Positions 16,092 through 24,358 of a DNA stretch of 34,963 nt are shown piece after piece. The position numbers were made by a program, and so were the translations under genes. A model generated the notes under the pieces. It saw only the letters and a program-made list of their open reading frames with translations. It searched no databases and was not told the origin of the DNA. Every line of letters begins with the position of its first letter. Position 1 is the first letter of the stretch. This DNA is from JANYIP01 sp031394045 (GTDB lineage: Bacteria > Actinomycetota > Actinomycetes > Prado026), in contig JANMWN010000213.1 of the NCBI GenBank assembly GCA_031394045.1, forward strand, positions 1-34,963, read 5' to 3'.

Positions 16092-17014
16092 CGGGTACGG
16101 CGCTCGCCGGCGTGCTCCCCGTACTCTCCACGCCCTTCACGGTGGACGACGAGATCGACGAGGAGGTCGTCGCCGGCGAGGTGGACTGGCTGATCGGTTG
16201 CGGCGCCGACGGCATCACCATCGCGATGGTCTCCGAGGTGCTGCGGCTGTCCGACGTCGAGCGCCGTGACCTCACCTGCATGGTCGTCGCGGCCGCCGGT
16301 GGCAGGGTGCCGGTGGTGTGCAGCGTGGGGGCCGAGAGCACCCGCGCATCGATGGCTCTGGCCGAGCATGCTCAGCAGGCCGGGGCGGCTGCGGTCATGG
16401 CCATCCCGCCGGCACTGGTGCCGCTCCCGGACAACGAGGTCCGCGCCTTCTACGAGGCGGTCCTGGCCGGCGTCGACATCCCGGTGGTGGTGCAGGACGC
16501 GTCCGGCTACCTCGGGCAGCCGTTGTCGATCGAGCTCTGCGCGGCGCTGCTCGAGCGCCATGGGCCGGACCGTGTGTTGTTCAAGCCCGAGGCCGAGCCG
16601 ATCGGGGCTCGTCTGTCGTCCTTGCTGACGGCCACCGATGGCCAGGCCCGCATCTTCGAGGGCACCGGCGGGGCTGCGCTCGTCGACAGTCATCGGCGCG
16701 GTGTCGTGGGCACGATGCCCGGGCCGGAGGTGCCGTGGGTGCTCGTGGCGCTGTGGCGGGCGCTCGAGCTCGGGCAGGACGAGCTGGTCACGGCCATCCA
16801 CGAGCCGCTCGCCGCACTCATATCCCTGCAGGGGAGCCTCGACTCGTTCGTCGCGGTGGAGAAGTACCTGCTGGTGCGTCAAGGTGTTCTCGTCGACACG
16901 CGGCGGCGGCATCCGTACGGGTACGAGCTCGATCGCGAGACTGCCGCCGAGGCCGACCGGCTCCTGGATGTCTTGCTCACTGTCCTGCCCGTCCCGCCGA
17001 AGCCATCGAGGTAG
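16088..17014 (+). CDS. DapA-family 2-keto-3-deoxy-pentonate dehydratase (L-KDA dehydratase type)
   Basis: A 308-residue (beta/alpha)8 class-I aldolase-fold enzyme. The Schiff-base lysine is K166 in VLFKPEAEP. The segment IPVVVQDASGYLG is where lysine-synthesis DapA has its catalytic Tyr region. It matches the VQDAP-type sequence I recall from Azospirillum L-2-keto-3-deoxyarabonate dehydratase, as do the FEGTGG segment and the C-terminal RRHPYGYEL. The reaction would turn 2-keto-3-deoxy-pentonate into 2-oxoglutarate semialdehyde, the substrate of the next gene product. ATGA coupling upstream and a two-base gap downstream support one pathway. A 5-keto-4-deoxyglucarate dehydratase is the main alternative. 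Confidence 0.85.
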   Translation: MTGTALAGVLPVLSTPFTVDDEIDEEVVAGEVDWLIGCGADGITIAMVSEVLRLSDVERRDLTCMVVAAAGGRVPVVCSVGAESTRASMALAEHAQQAGAAAVMAIPPALVPLPDNEVRAFYEAVLAGVDIPVVVQDASGYLGQPLSIELCAALLERHGPDRVLFKPEAEPIGARLSSLLTATDGQARIFEGTGGAALVDSHRRGVVGTMPGPEVPWVLVALWRALELGQDELVTAIHEPLAALISLQGSLDSFVAVEKYLLVRQGVLVDTRRRHPYGYELDRETAAEADRLLDVLLTVLPVPPKPSR

Positions 17015-17016
17015 CC

Positions 17017-18459
17017 GTGCCCACCCAGTCCGTCGATCCTCGTACCGGGGAGCCGTTCGGCCCGGTGCTCGAAGACACTTCCCCGGCCGGGCTCGACGAG
17101 GTGGTTCGGGCAGCCGGTCAGGCCGCCGAAGGTTGGGCCGATGTGACTGCAGCCATGCGTTCGATGGCCCTCCGCACCATCGCCGACCGGCTGGACGCGG
17201 CAGCCGACGAGCTCGTCCCCCTGGCCGACCGCGAGACCGGACTTGGTGTCCCACGGCTGACCGGCGAGCTGGCCCGCACCACGTTCCAGCTGCGGATGTT
17301 CGCGGCCGCCGTCGAGCAGGGCACGATCGACGGCAGTGTTCTCGACCCCGAGGTCGCCGGGCCGCCGCCGGCCGGCCACCCGGAGCTGCGCCGGATGCTG
17401 GTCCCGGTGGGGCCGGTGGCGGTCTACGGCGCGAGCAACTTCCCGTTCGCCTTCAGCGTCCCTGGTGGGGACACTGCCTCCGCGCTGGCCGCGGGCTGCC
17501 CCGTGGTCGCCAAGGCGCACCCCGCACACCCGCAGACCAGCGCTGCCACGGGTTCGCTCGTGTCTACTGCGCTCGAGTCGGCCGGTGCGCCGATCGGCAC
17601 GTTCGGGATCGTCCACGGGTACGACGCCGGACGCCTGCTCGTGCAGCACCCGTCCATTCGGGCGGCCGCATTCACCGGCTCGTACGACGGAGGGCGGGCG
17701 CTTTTCGACCTGGCTGTGGGCCGGCCCGACCCCATCCCGTTCTATGGCGAGCTCGGTAGCGTCAACCCGGTCGTCGTCACACCTGCGGCAGCGTCGCAGG
17801 GCGAGTCACTTGCAGTCGGGTACGTCGACTCGCTGACGTTGGGCACAGGCCAGTTCTGCACTAACCCCGGGCTGTTGCTGGTCCCGCTCGGCTCCGGGCT
17901 GACCGAGCTCGTCGCGGCCGAGGCTGCTGCGCGCGAGCCCGGCGTCATGCTGCACTCCGGGGTGGCAGACCTGTTCCGCAGCAACGTCACTCGGCTCGAA
18001 GCATTGCCTGGTGTGCGCACCTTGGTGGATACCTCAGCCGCGACCCTCCCCGGTGCGCACAGCGGTCCCGTCGTCCTCGCGGCCGATGCCCGGACGGCGA
18101 GCGAGCACCCGGAGCTGCTGCGCACCGAGTGCTTCGGCCCGGCGGCGGTCGTTGTCGAGTACGGCTCGGCGGAGGAGCTGGCCGGGCTTCTCGATCTGCT
18201 AGCGGGCTGCCTGGTGGCGACCGTCCACGGCAGCGAGACCGAGCCGCTCGCCGCCACGGTCGTACGCCGGCTGGGGAGGTTGGCCGGAAGGGTCGTGTGG
18301 AACGGTTGGCCGACGGGCGTCGCGGTCGCTGCGGGTCAGCAGCACGGTGGCCCGCACCCGGCGACCACCAGCTCGCTGCACACGTCCGTGGGCACTGCGG
18401 CCATGACCCGTTTCCTGCGGCCGGTCGCCTACCAGTCGGTGCCCGCGGACTTCCTCTGA
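17017..18459 (+). CDS. 2-oxoglutarate-semialdehyde (2,5-dioxovalerate) dehydrogenase
   Basis: An aldehyde dehydrogenase of 480 residues that oxidises 2-oxoglutarate semialdehyde to 2-oxoglutarate with NAD(P)+, delivering the carbon to the TCA cycle. The catalytic Cys281 lies in TGQFCTNPGL and the general base E245 in FYGELGSVNP, with N141 (ASNFPFAFSVPGGDTAS) and K166 (AKAHPAHP). These motifs and the C-terminal HGGPHPATT and RFLRPVAYQ are those of the class III KGSA dehydrogenases found in Weimberg and glucarate pathways rather than of GabD. The GTG start is two bases after the previous stop. It is the most specific marker for the pathway end-point. Confidence 0.9.
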   Translation: MPTQSVDPRTGEPFGPVLEDTSPAGLDEVVRAAGQAAEGWADVTAAMRSMALRTIADRLDAAADELVPLADRETGLGVPRLTGELARTTFQLRMFAAAVEQGTIDGSVLDPEVAGPPPAGHPELRRMLVPVGPVAVYGASNFPFAFSVPGGDTASALAAGCPVVAKAHPAHPQTSAATGSLVSTALESAGAPIGTFGIVHGYDAGRLLVQHPSIRAAAFTGSYDGGRALFDLAVGRPDPIPFYGELGSVNPVVVTPAAASQGESLAVGYVDSLTLGTGQFCTNPGLLLVPLGSGLTELVAAEAAAREPGVMLHSGVADLFRSNVTRLEALPGVRTLVDTSAATLPGAHSGPVVLAADARTASEHPELLRTECFGPAAVVVEYGSAEELAGLLDLLAGCLVATVHGSETEPLAATVVRRLGRLAGRVVWNGWPTGVAVAAGQQHGGPHPATTSSLHTSVGTAAMTRFLRPVAYQSVPADFL

Positions 18460-18477
18460 CCCAACTCTGTCGGGTTC

Positions 18478-18487
18478 TTTGATCAAA
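18478..18487. promoter_or_regulatory. AT-rich palindrome before the RCC1 gene
   Basis: TTTGATCAAA is a perfect 10-bp palindrome in an unusually AT-rich stretch (18471-18510) just after the aldehyde dehydrogenase stop. It may be a protein-binding site for separate control of the RCC1 gene. Confidence 0.3.
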
Positions 18488-18521
18488 TATGCCAAACGGC
18501 CCAAGATCAACGGAGAGCCAG

Positions 18522-18527
18522 TACCGT
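18522..18527 (+). promoter_or_regulatory. Possible -10 element of the RCC1 gene (TACCGT)
   Basis: TACCGT lies eight bases before ATG 18536, the spacing seen at other probable leaderless starts in this window. No convincing -35 is visible. Confidence 0.3.
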
Positions 18528-18535
18528 CGATGGCT

Positions 18536-20722
18536 ATGACGCGCAGAGTGCTAGTCCTCGTGACCGCGGGCCTGTTGAGTCTGGCCGGGCTGGTCGTTCC
18601 GTCGGGCGTCGGCATCGCTGCGACCGCGAGCCTGCCTTTCCAGTCGGTCTCAGCGGGCCAGGCCCAGACCTGTGGCATCCGTACGGACAGCAGCCTCTGG
18701 TGCTGGGGCACCAACGGGTACGGGCAGCTCGGCGACGGAACCACCACCGACCAGGCATCGCCGGTGCACGTGGGTTCGAGCTCGTGGTTGAACGTCTCGA
18801 CGAACACCCAGCGAACCTGTGCGACTCGCATCGACCACACCTTGTGGTGCTGGGGCTACAACTCCGGCCAGCTCGGTGACGGCACCGACACCGACCGCCA
18901 TGTGCCCACCCAGATCGGCACCGCATCCACCTGGGCGACCGTGTCCGTCGGTACCTATCATTCGTGCGCCACCCGCACCGACGGAACGCTCTGGTGCTGG
19001 GGTGGCGGCAGGTACGGCGAGCTCGGCGACGGGACGATCACCGGGCACAAGTCGCCCTTCCCGGTTGGTACGGCGACAACGTGGGCCGGTGTTGCGGCCG
19101 GCCAGAACCACACCTGTGCGATCCAGACCGACCACACGCTCTGGTGCTGGGGACGCAACAACTTTGGCCAGGTCGGCGACGGTACGACGACCGGCCGCAC
19201 CGTTCCCGTACGCATCGGAACCGCGAGCACTTGGGCGAACGTCGCGACCGGGCTCTCGCACGCGTGCGCGACCCGTACGGACCACACCCTGTGGTGCTGG
19301 GGTGGTGGCGCCGACGGCGAGCTCGGTGATGGCACCAGCACGACCCGGCTCGCCCCCGTCCAGGTCGGGACTGCCACCACCTGGGCGGCTGTGGCCACCG
19401 GCGCGTCGTACACCTGTGCCACGAGGACCGACCACACGCTCTGGTGCTGGGGCGACAACGGCTGGGGCCAGCTCGGCGACGGCACCACGGGACCGCGTAG
19501 CGCCCCGGTACGGGTAGGGGTCGCCTCGACGTGGGGGGCAGTCTCCGCCGGTCTCCAGCACACCTGCGGTCTCTCCGTCACCGGCGTCGCCAGCTGCTGG
19601 GGCAGCAACTACTCGGGCCAGTTCGGCATCGGTGTGGTCACACCGGGGACCGCCGCATTGCTTGCTCCAGCCCGAGTGGGTGCCTCGACCTGGGTGGTTG
19701 TCGCGGCCGGCGACCGGCACTCCTGCGGCGTACGGACTGACCACACCCTCTGGTGCTGGGGTTCGAACGTCTACGGGCAGCTCGGTGATGGGACGACGTT
19801 CGACCACTACACCCCTGAGCAGATCGGCACCTCGACGACATGGGCCTCTGTCGCCGCGGGCTACCGGCACACGTGCGCGACCCGCCTGGACCACAGCCTC
19901 TGGTGCTGGGGCAGCAACGCCAGCTTCCAGCTCGGTGTCGGGTTCGGCACCGCCGATCACTCGCCGGTCCAGGTTGGCACGGCCACGACCTGGGCCGCGG
20001 TGTCGGCGGGCCTGTACAGCACCTGCGCGACGCGGACCGATCACACGCTCTGGTGCTGGGGCTCCAACTCCTACGGAGAGGTCGGCGACGGGACCAACGT
20101 CGCGCGGGCCGCACCGGTTCAGGTCGGCACCTCGGCGACCTGGGTGGCGGTGACTGTCCGAGAGTGGCATGCCTGCGCGACGCGGACCGACGGATCCCTG
20201 TGGTGCTGGGGATTCAACCGCTTCGGCCAGGTCGGCGACGGCACGACGGTGGACCGCAACGCACCCGTACGCGTGGGTGCGGCCACCGGATGGGCAAGCG
20301 TGGCCGCCGGCGCGGAGGACACCTGTGCGACCCGCACGGACCTGAGCCTGTGGTGCTGGGGCGACAACAGCCTGGGCGAGCTCGGGAACGGATCGACGAT
20401 CCCCGCCGCCGTACCTATCAAGATCGGTACGGGGGCATGGACCGCAGTCGGTGCCGGTCGACTCCACATGTGTGGGACACACAGCGACGGCACGTTGTGG
20501 TGCTGGGGGGACAACCGCTACGGCGAGCTCGGCGACGGTACGGTTACTACGCGGGACGTTCCAGTCAAGGTCGGGACCATCACCAGCTGGTCTGGCGTCG
20601 CAGGTGGCAACGGCGACACCTGCGCCATCCGCACGAACGGCTCGCTCTGGTGCTGGGGCTACGGATACCTCGGCGCGCTGGGTCTCGTGCTTCCCGTAGG
20701 CGGCGCTCCGGTCGCCGGGTGA
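18536..20722 (+). CDS. Secreted RCC1-repeat protein with 14 blades
   Basis: About 728 residues. A signal peptide (MTRR, then a hydrophobic stretch ending near GIAATA) is followed only by RCC1-type repeats of ~51 residues. The WCWG/SCWG core occurs 14 times, i.e. twice the seven blades of an RCC1 propeller. Repeat 7 is the most divergent (VASCWGSNYSGQFGIG plus a longer loop) and repeat 14 is truncated, which suggests two propellers in tandem. Most repeats hold two cysteines (HTCATRTDHTLWCWG), compatible with one disulfide per blade outside the cell. The start could also be ATG 18530. Its role is unknown; binding of a carbohydrate or cell-wall polymer is a guess. It lies between two enzyme genes of the locus. 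Confidence 0.85.
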   Translation: MTRRVLVLVTAGLLSLAGLVVPSGVGIAATASLPFQSVSAGQAQTCGIRTDSSLWCWGTNGYGQLGDGTTTDQASPVHVGSSSWLNVSTNTQRTCATRIDHTLWCWGYNSGQLGDGTDTDRHVPTQIGTASTWATVSVGTYHSCATRTDGTLWCWGGGRYGELGDGTITGHKSPFPVGTATTWAGVAAGQNHTCAIQTDHTLWCWGRNNFGQVGDGTTTGRTVPVRIGTASTWANVATGLSHACATRTDHTLWCWGGGADGELGDGTSTTRLAPVQVGTATTWAAVATGASYTCATRTDHTLWCWGDNGWGQLGDGTTGPRSAPVRVGVASTWGAVSAGLQHTCGLSVTGVASCWGSNYSGQFGIGVVTPGTAALLAPARVGASTWVVVAAGDRHSCGVRTDHTLWCWGSNVYGQLGDGTTFDHYTPEQIGTSTTWASVAAGYRHTCATRLDHSLWCWGSNASFQLGVGFGTADHSPVQVGTATTWAAVSAGLYSTCATRTDHTLWCWGSNSYGEVGDGTNVARAAPVQVGTSATWVAVTVREWHACATRTDGSLWCWGFNRFGQVGDGTTVDRNAPVRVGAATGWASVAAGAEDTCATRTDLSLWCWGDNSLGELGNGSTIPAAVPIKIGTGAWTAVGAGRLHMCGTHSDGTLWCWGDNRYGELGDGTVTTRDVPVKVGTITSWSGVAGGNGDTCAIRTNGSLWCWGYGYLGALGLVLPVGGAPVAG

Positions 20723-20735
20723 AACGAGGGCTGGC

Positions 20736-21905
20736 ATGACGGAGGGGCCGCTCGCTGGTGTACGTGTCGTCGAGCTGGCGAGCCTGGGCCCTGGCCCGTT
20801 CGCGGCGATGATGCTGGCCGATCTTGGTGCGGACGTGATCCGCGTCGACCGGCTCGGCGCCCCGAGCGAGCAGCCCGAGCGCGACGTGGTCCTGCGCAAC
20901 CGAAGGTCGATTGCCGTCGACCTCAAGAGCACGGCCGGCAGGGACGTCGTGCTGGGCCTGGTCGCCGGCGCGGACGCGATCGTCGAGGGCTTCCGCCCCG
21001 GGGTCGCCGAACGCCTCGGGCTCGGCCCGGAGCAGTGTCACGCCCGCAATCCCCGGCTCGTCTACGGGCGGATGACCGGCTGGGGCCAGGACGGTCCGCT
21101 GTCGGCGAGCGCCGGCCACGACATCACCTACCTCGCAGTCACCGGTGTGCTCTGGGGCTCCCGCCGGGTCGGCGAACGCCCGGTGCCGTCGATGAACCTG
21201 CTCGGCGACCTCGGCGGAGGCGCAGCCTTCCTGGCGTTCGGCATCGTCTCGGCGCTGCTGCACGCGCGGACCACCGGCGAGGGTCAGGTCGTGGACGCCA
21301 GCATCGTGGACGGCACGGCTGCCATGAGCAACTTCATCCGCAGCCTGCGCGAGCAGGGCCTGTGGTCCGGCGAGCCGGGGACGAACCTGCTCGACACCGG
21401 TGCCCCCTTCTACGACACGTACGTTTGCTCGGACGGCAAGGAGATCGCCGTCGGTGCGCTGGAGCCGCAGTTCTACGCGGAGCTCGTACGTCTGACCGAG
21501 GCCGCGAACCCCAGCCTGGACCCAGCGCAACGCGGAGACCCGTCGACCTGGCCGGCCGCCCGCCGTGATTGGGCAACGCTCTTCGCGACCCGTACGCGGG
21601 ACGAGTGGGCCGCCCTGCTCGAAGGCACCGACGCCTGCGCGGCACCGGTGCTGTCCTGGGACGAGGCCGCGCAGCACCCGCACCTGGTCGCCCGCGGGAC
21701 GTTCGTCGAGGTCGGCGGCGTGGTCCAGGCGGTGCCGGCTCCTCGCTTCAGCGGCACGCCCGCTGTGCTGTCGATGCCGCCGACGCCGCCGACGCCGCCG
21801 ACGCCGCCGAGGCGCGTCGGCGCGGACACCGACGAGCTGCTCGCCGAGCTCGGCCGCAGCGCCGCCGAGATCGCGCAGCTGCGCGGTTCCGGCGCCGTCG
21901 GCTGA
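20736..21905 (+). CDS. Alpha-methylacyl-CoA racemase (CaiB/BaiF class III family)
   Basis: 389 residues. Of the class III CoA-transferase family it matches the racemase branch. The catalytic residues of M. tuberculosis MCR (H126, D156, E241, as I recall them) are present with a constant offset of two: H128 in AGHDITYLAVTG, D158 in LLGDLGGG and E243 in VGALEPQFY. It interconverts 2R and 2S epimers of 2-methylacyl-CoA esters. It follows the RCC1 gene by 13 bases and is the last gene before a strong terminator, yet has no clear role in pentose oxidation. A PPT tandem repeat near residue 350 comes from a 9-bp DNA repeat. Confidence 0.88.
   Translation: MTEGPLAGVRVVELASLGPGPFAAMMLADLGADVIRVDRLGAPSEQPERDVVLRNRRSIAVDLKSTAGRDVVLGLVAGADAIVEGFRPGVAERLGLGPEQCHARNPRLVYGRMTGWGQDGPLSASAGHDITYLAVTGVLWGSRRVGERPVPSMNLLGDLGGGAAFLAFGIVSALLHARTTGEGQVVDASIVDGTAAMSNFIRSLREQGLWSGEPGTNLLDTGAPFYDTYVCSDGKEIAVGALEPQFYAELVRLTEAANPSLDPAQRGDPSTWPAARRDWATLFATRTRDEWAALLEGTDACAAPVLSWDEAAQHPHLVARGTFVEVGGVVQAVPAPRFSGTPAVLSMPPTPPTPPTPPRRVGADTDELLAELGRSAAEIAQLRGSGAVG
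21776..21811. repeat. 9-bp tandem repeat in the racemase gene
   Basis: GCCGCCGAC is repeated three times plus one imperfect copy. It encodes PPT repeats and is in frame, so copy-number change would not break the gene. Confidence 0.9.
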
Positions 21906-21946
21906 CTCGGCCCGACCCGCCAGTACGCGTCACAGCAGCAGCCAGG

Positions 21947-21986
21947 CAGCAGGGCCCGGACCACTGATGCGGTCCGGGCCCTGCTG
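21947..21986 (+). terminator. Strong stem-loop terminator of the catabolic locus
   Basis: CAGCAGGGCCCGGACC (21947-21962) and GGTCCGGGCCCTGCTG (21971-21986) form a perfect 16-bp stem with an 8-base loop, followed by TTTG. It lies between the racemase gene and a convergent gene, so it may serve both strands. Confidence 0.8.
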
Positions 21987-22022
21987 TTTGCAAAGGTGAT
22001 GACTTCCAAAGGTGATGCGAGG

Positions 22023-22877
22023 TCAGCCGGCGAGCGCCCTGAGGTAGGCGAGCGTCTGCGGAACCTGGGACAGCGGCTGCGAGTAGTTCGCCGCTGCGGT
22101 GTTGTTGAACCAGGCGGCCCCGATGGGCGGGTATGCGGCCCACGACGTGATCGTCGAGGAGATGTACGCGATGTCGCCGGCGTCACCGGCGTGGCTCCCG
22201 AACTCCGGGATCGACCACGGCTTGCCCTTGGACTTCGCGTACTCCATGGCGCGTACCACGGCCTTCGGCTGGTAGCAGTCGAAGCCGAGGACATCGGCGT
22301 CGACGTACCAGATCGAGGGGTCACCGTGGGGCTTGCTCGGGTGCAGCATGTAGCCCTCGTAGATGCTCATGGACTTCACTTTCGCGTTCGGGTACTTCTT
22401 CTCGACGGACAGCAGCTGTGCCCACCCGGCCCGGATCTGCGTGGGGTTGAGGTGGGACCGCGGGTTGTCAGCCTCGTGCTGCCAGTCCCAGTAGACGACC
22501 CGACCGGAGGCGTTCCAGCCCTGGAGGATCGCCGCGAACTGGGCGTTGAAGGCGCCAGAGGCGACGGTCGCCGGGTCGTTGTTGAAGGACAACCAGATCT
22601 GCCAGGTCGAGGGGAGCGCCGGCAGCTTGGCGGACAGCTGGTTCTCGAAGACCCGACCGATGCGGGAGTTCGGGAACATCTTGATCGTGGCGGCCATGTC
22701 GGTGCCCATCGAGGTTCCGAAGAGGACATGCTTGGCAGCGGCGGGGGTGACCGAGGGGACTGTCGCGCCGGTCTGCGCTGGGGCGGCGTGGCTCGTCGAG
22801 ACGAGCAGGGGAACCACGACGAGGGGGACGGCGAGCAAGGACAAAGGCGCCAAGCGGCGCAATCGAGCCATCTTCAT
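22023..22877 (-). CDS. Secreted GH26-like glycoside hydrolase
   Basis: 284 residues with a signal peptide (MKMARLRRLAPLSLL... to about residue 31, SHAA). The rest looks like a small TIM-barrel glycosidase. E135 in WDWQHEADNP fits the acid/base on strand 4, and E225 in SIPEFGS fits the nucleophile on strand 7, followed by PIGAAWFNN on strand 8. This resembles clan A/GH26-type secreted beta-mannanase-like proteins, but the identification is by motif only and the substrate is unknown. No good ribosome site precedes ATG 22877; ATG 22871 is an alternative. The gene is convergent with the racemase. A truncated relative lies at 31176-31508. Confidence 0.7.
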   Translation of the reverse strand: MKMARLRRLAPLSLLAVPLVVVPLLVSTSHAAPAQTGATVPSVTPAAAKHVLFGTSMGTDMAATIKMFPNSRIGRVFENQLSAKLPALPSTWQIWLSFNNDPATVASGAFNAQFAAILQGWNASGRVVYWDWQHEADNPRSHLNPTQIRAGWAQLLSVEKKYPNAKVKSMSIYEGYMLHPSKPHGDPSIWYVDADVLGFDCYQPKAVVRAMEYAKSKGKPWSIPEFGSHAGDAGDIAYISSTITSWAAYPPIGAAWFNNTAAANYSQPLSQVPQTLAYLRALAG

Positions 22878-22925
22878 CTTTGGGCCATTTCTGTCGTGAG
22901 GCCACAGCCCGCCCTGGACACGCAG

Positions 22926-22974
22926 CCTCTTCTAGAGGGGATGGATGCATCGACCCTCAAGATGCCGGTCTTGA
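22926..22974. promoter_or_regulatory. Two short inverted repeats upstream of the secreted hydrolase
   Basis: CCTCT-TCT-AGAGG (22926-22938) and TCAAGA-N6-TCTTGA (22957-22974) lie 49-97 bases upstream of the hydrolase ATG. They could be regulator sites or mRNA hairpins. The rest of the gap to hipA shows nothing recognisable. Confidence 0.3.
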
Positions 22975-23023
22975 AACACGGCGGGGAGTTAGGCCAGATG
23001 GGGGATAGCGCGGTGACGCATAG

Positions 23024-24358
23024 TCACTTCGGGCTATGCCGCTTCAGGTCGGCGGCGATCCGGTCGGTCACGCTCGGGTTGATCCCGGCGGCCTCGGCGT
23101 GTGCCGTCCAACGGTCGACGGCACCCAGCACGTCGTCGATGACGGAGGCGTAGCCGGGCACCAGGTGGCGGTCGCCGACCGCCTCGAGGTCGGCGCGGGT
23201 GATGCCGTCGAAGGCGCCGTTCACGCTCATCTGGTGCCGCTGGGTCCACTCGCCGCGCGGGCTGTGCGCGTGGGTGATGTCATACGCCGGAGCCAGCGCC
23301 CACGCCCCGTCCTGCGGCAGCAGGAATGCGACGTTCTTGGTGTGGTCGTCGCGGTTGACCGCAGCGACGTTGAGGACCATCCGCCGGTACGCCTGCTCCA
23401 GCGCCTCGCTGCCGAGCTCGAGCTGCGCCACGGTGCTGAGGTACTGGCTGTACGAGTGGGTGTCGGCCAGGTTGAAGTCGAGATGGGCCAGCGCGCACAG
23501 CGACTGCAGGTGGATCCGCTCGCCGCCCTCGCCGCGGTCGAAGCGCCGGGTCAAGAAGTGCGTACGCGCCCCCTCGGGCAGCAGCCGGCACTCGGAGATG
23601 ACGACGCCGGCGTCCAGCGCCATCAGGTAGTAGGCGTACTCGATCCGGCAGTACGGCGCCCGCTCGGGGTCGACGGCAGGGCCGAAGTCGTCCTCGCGGC
23701 TCGGGTCGGTCCCGATGCCGTCGAGCTTGACCAGCCACTGCTCGTACCCGGCCGGTGCGTCGACCTGCCCCGAGCGGATCTGCCCGGTCTCCGGGTTGTA
23801 CGCGACGACGGCCTTGGCGCGTGCGCCGCCGGCGGACGTACCGACCTGGATCAGCTGGCGCAACGCGTCGGCCAGTGCGGCGGGCTCGTCGGTGATGCCG
23901 CCGTGCAGATCGGTGGAGATGGCGGCGCGGGCCGCGGTCACCAGGTCGGCGAGCTGGATCGCCGTCGACTCGGTGGCCGGCCGGTCCGCGGGCGGATGAA
24001 AGGTGAGTGCCCCCATGGCCCGCGTCGCGGCGTAGGCCAGCCGGTCGAGCGGCGTGATCTGCTCCCGGGGTACGCCGTTCTCGGCTAGCCAGGCGTCGAC
24101 CAGTGCCTTGCCGAACCGGTCCGGGAGCGCGTCGGCGAGCATGGCCGGCAGCCGGAAGTACGTCTGCGGGTTGAGGTCGGGGAAGGTGAACGTGCCGGGT
24201 CGCGCGGGTAGGTGCAGGGGCGCCAGCGCGCGGCCGGTGGCGATCCAGCCGTCGTCGTACTCGAACGCGTAGAACCCGCTCGCCGGGTCGAGGGCCACGG
24301 CGCCGACGGTCTGGCCCCACGCGCGTACCTCGACGAGGTCGACCTGCTGGTAGCTCAT
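23024..24358 (-). CDS. hipA: HipA-family serine/threonine kinase toxin
   Basis: 444 residues, the normal length. HipA toxins are PI3/4-kinase-like proteins that phosphorylate a translation factor target (GltX in E. coli) and cause dormancy. Visible elements are the N-subdomain, the Gly-rich ATP segment GTSAGGARAK (173-182), the catalytic loop NRDDHTKN (335-342) and the metal-binding AYDI (358-361). The catalytic Asp and Asn are intact, so the kinase should be active. Its ATG overlaps the stop of hipB by four bases (ATGA). This is the standard hipBA order. The cellular target cannot be predicted. Confidence 0.92.
   Translation of the reverse strand: MSYQQVDLVEVRAWGQTVGAVALDPASGFYAFEYDDGWIATGRALAPLHLPARPGTFTFPDLNPQTYFRLPAMLADALPDRFGKALVDAWLAENGVPREQITPLDRLAYAATRAMGALTFHPPADRPATESTAIQLADLVTAARAAISTDLHGGITDEPAALADALRQLIQVGTSAGGARAKAVVAYNPETGQIRSGQVDAPAGYEQWLVKLDGIGTDPSREDDFGPAVDPERAPYCRIEYAYYLMALDAGVVISECRLLPEGARTHFLTRRFDRGEGGERIHLQSLCALAHLDFNLADTHSYSQYLSTVAQLELGSEALEQAYRRMVLNVAAVNRDDHTKNVAFLLPQDGAWALAPAYDITHAHSPRGEWTQRHQMSVNGAFDGITRADLEAVGDRHLVPGYASVIDDVLGAVDRWTAHAEAAGINPSVTDRIAADLKRHSPK

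Noticed and set aside
16088..17014. Lysine-biosynthesis DapA
   Set aside because: The catalytic Tyr region is VQDASGY instead of the DapA YN-type motif, and gene context is catabolic.
18650..20932. Long open frame on the minus strand opposite the RCC1 gene
   Set aside because: It mirrors the repeat structure of the plus-strand gene, has no domain pattern, and the plus-strand product has signal peptide and motifs.
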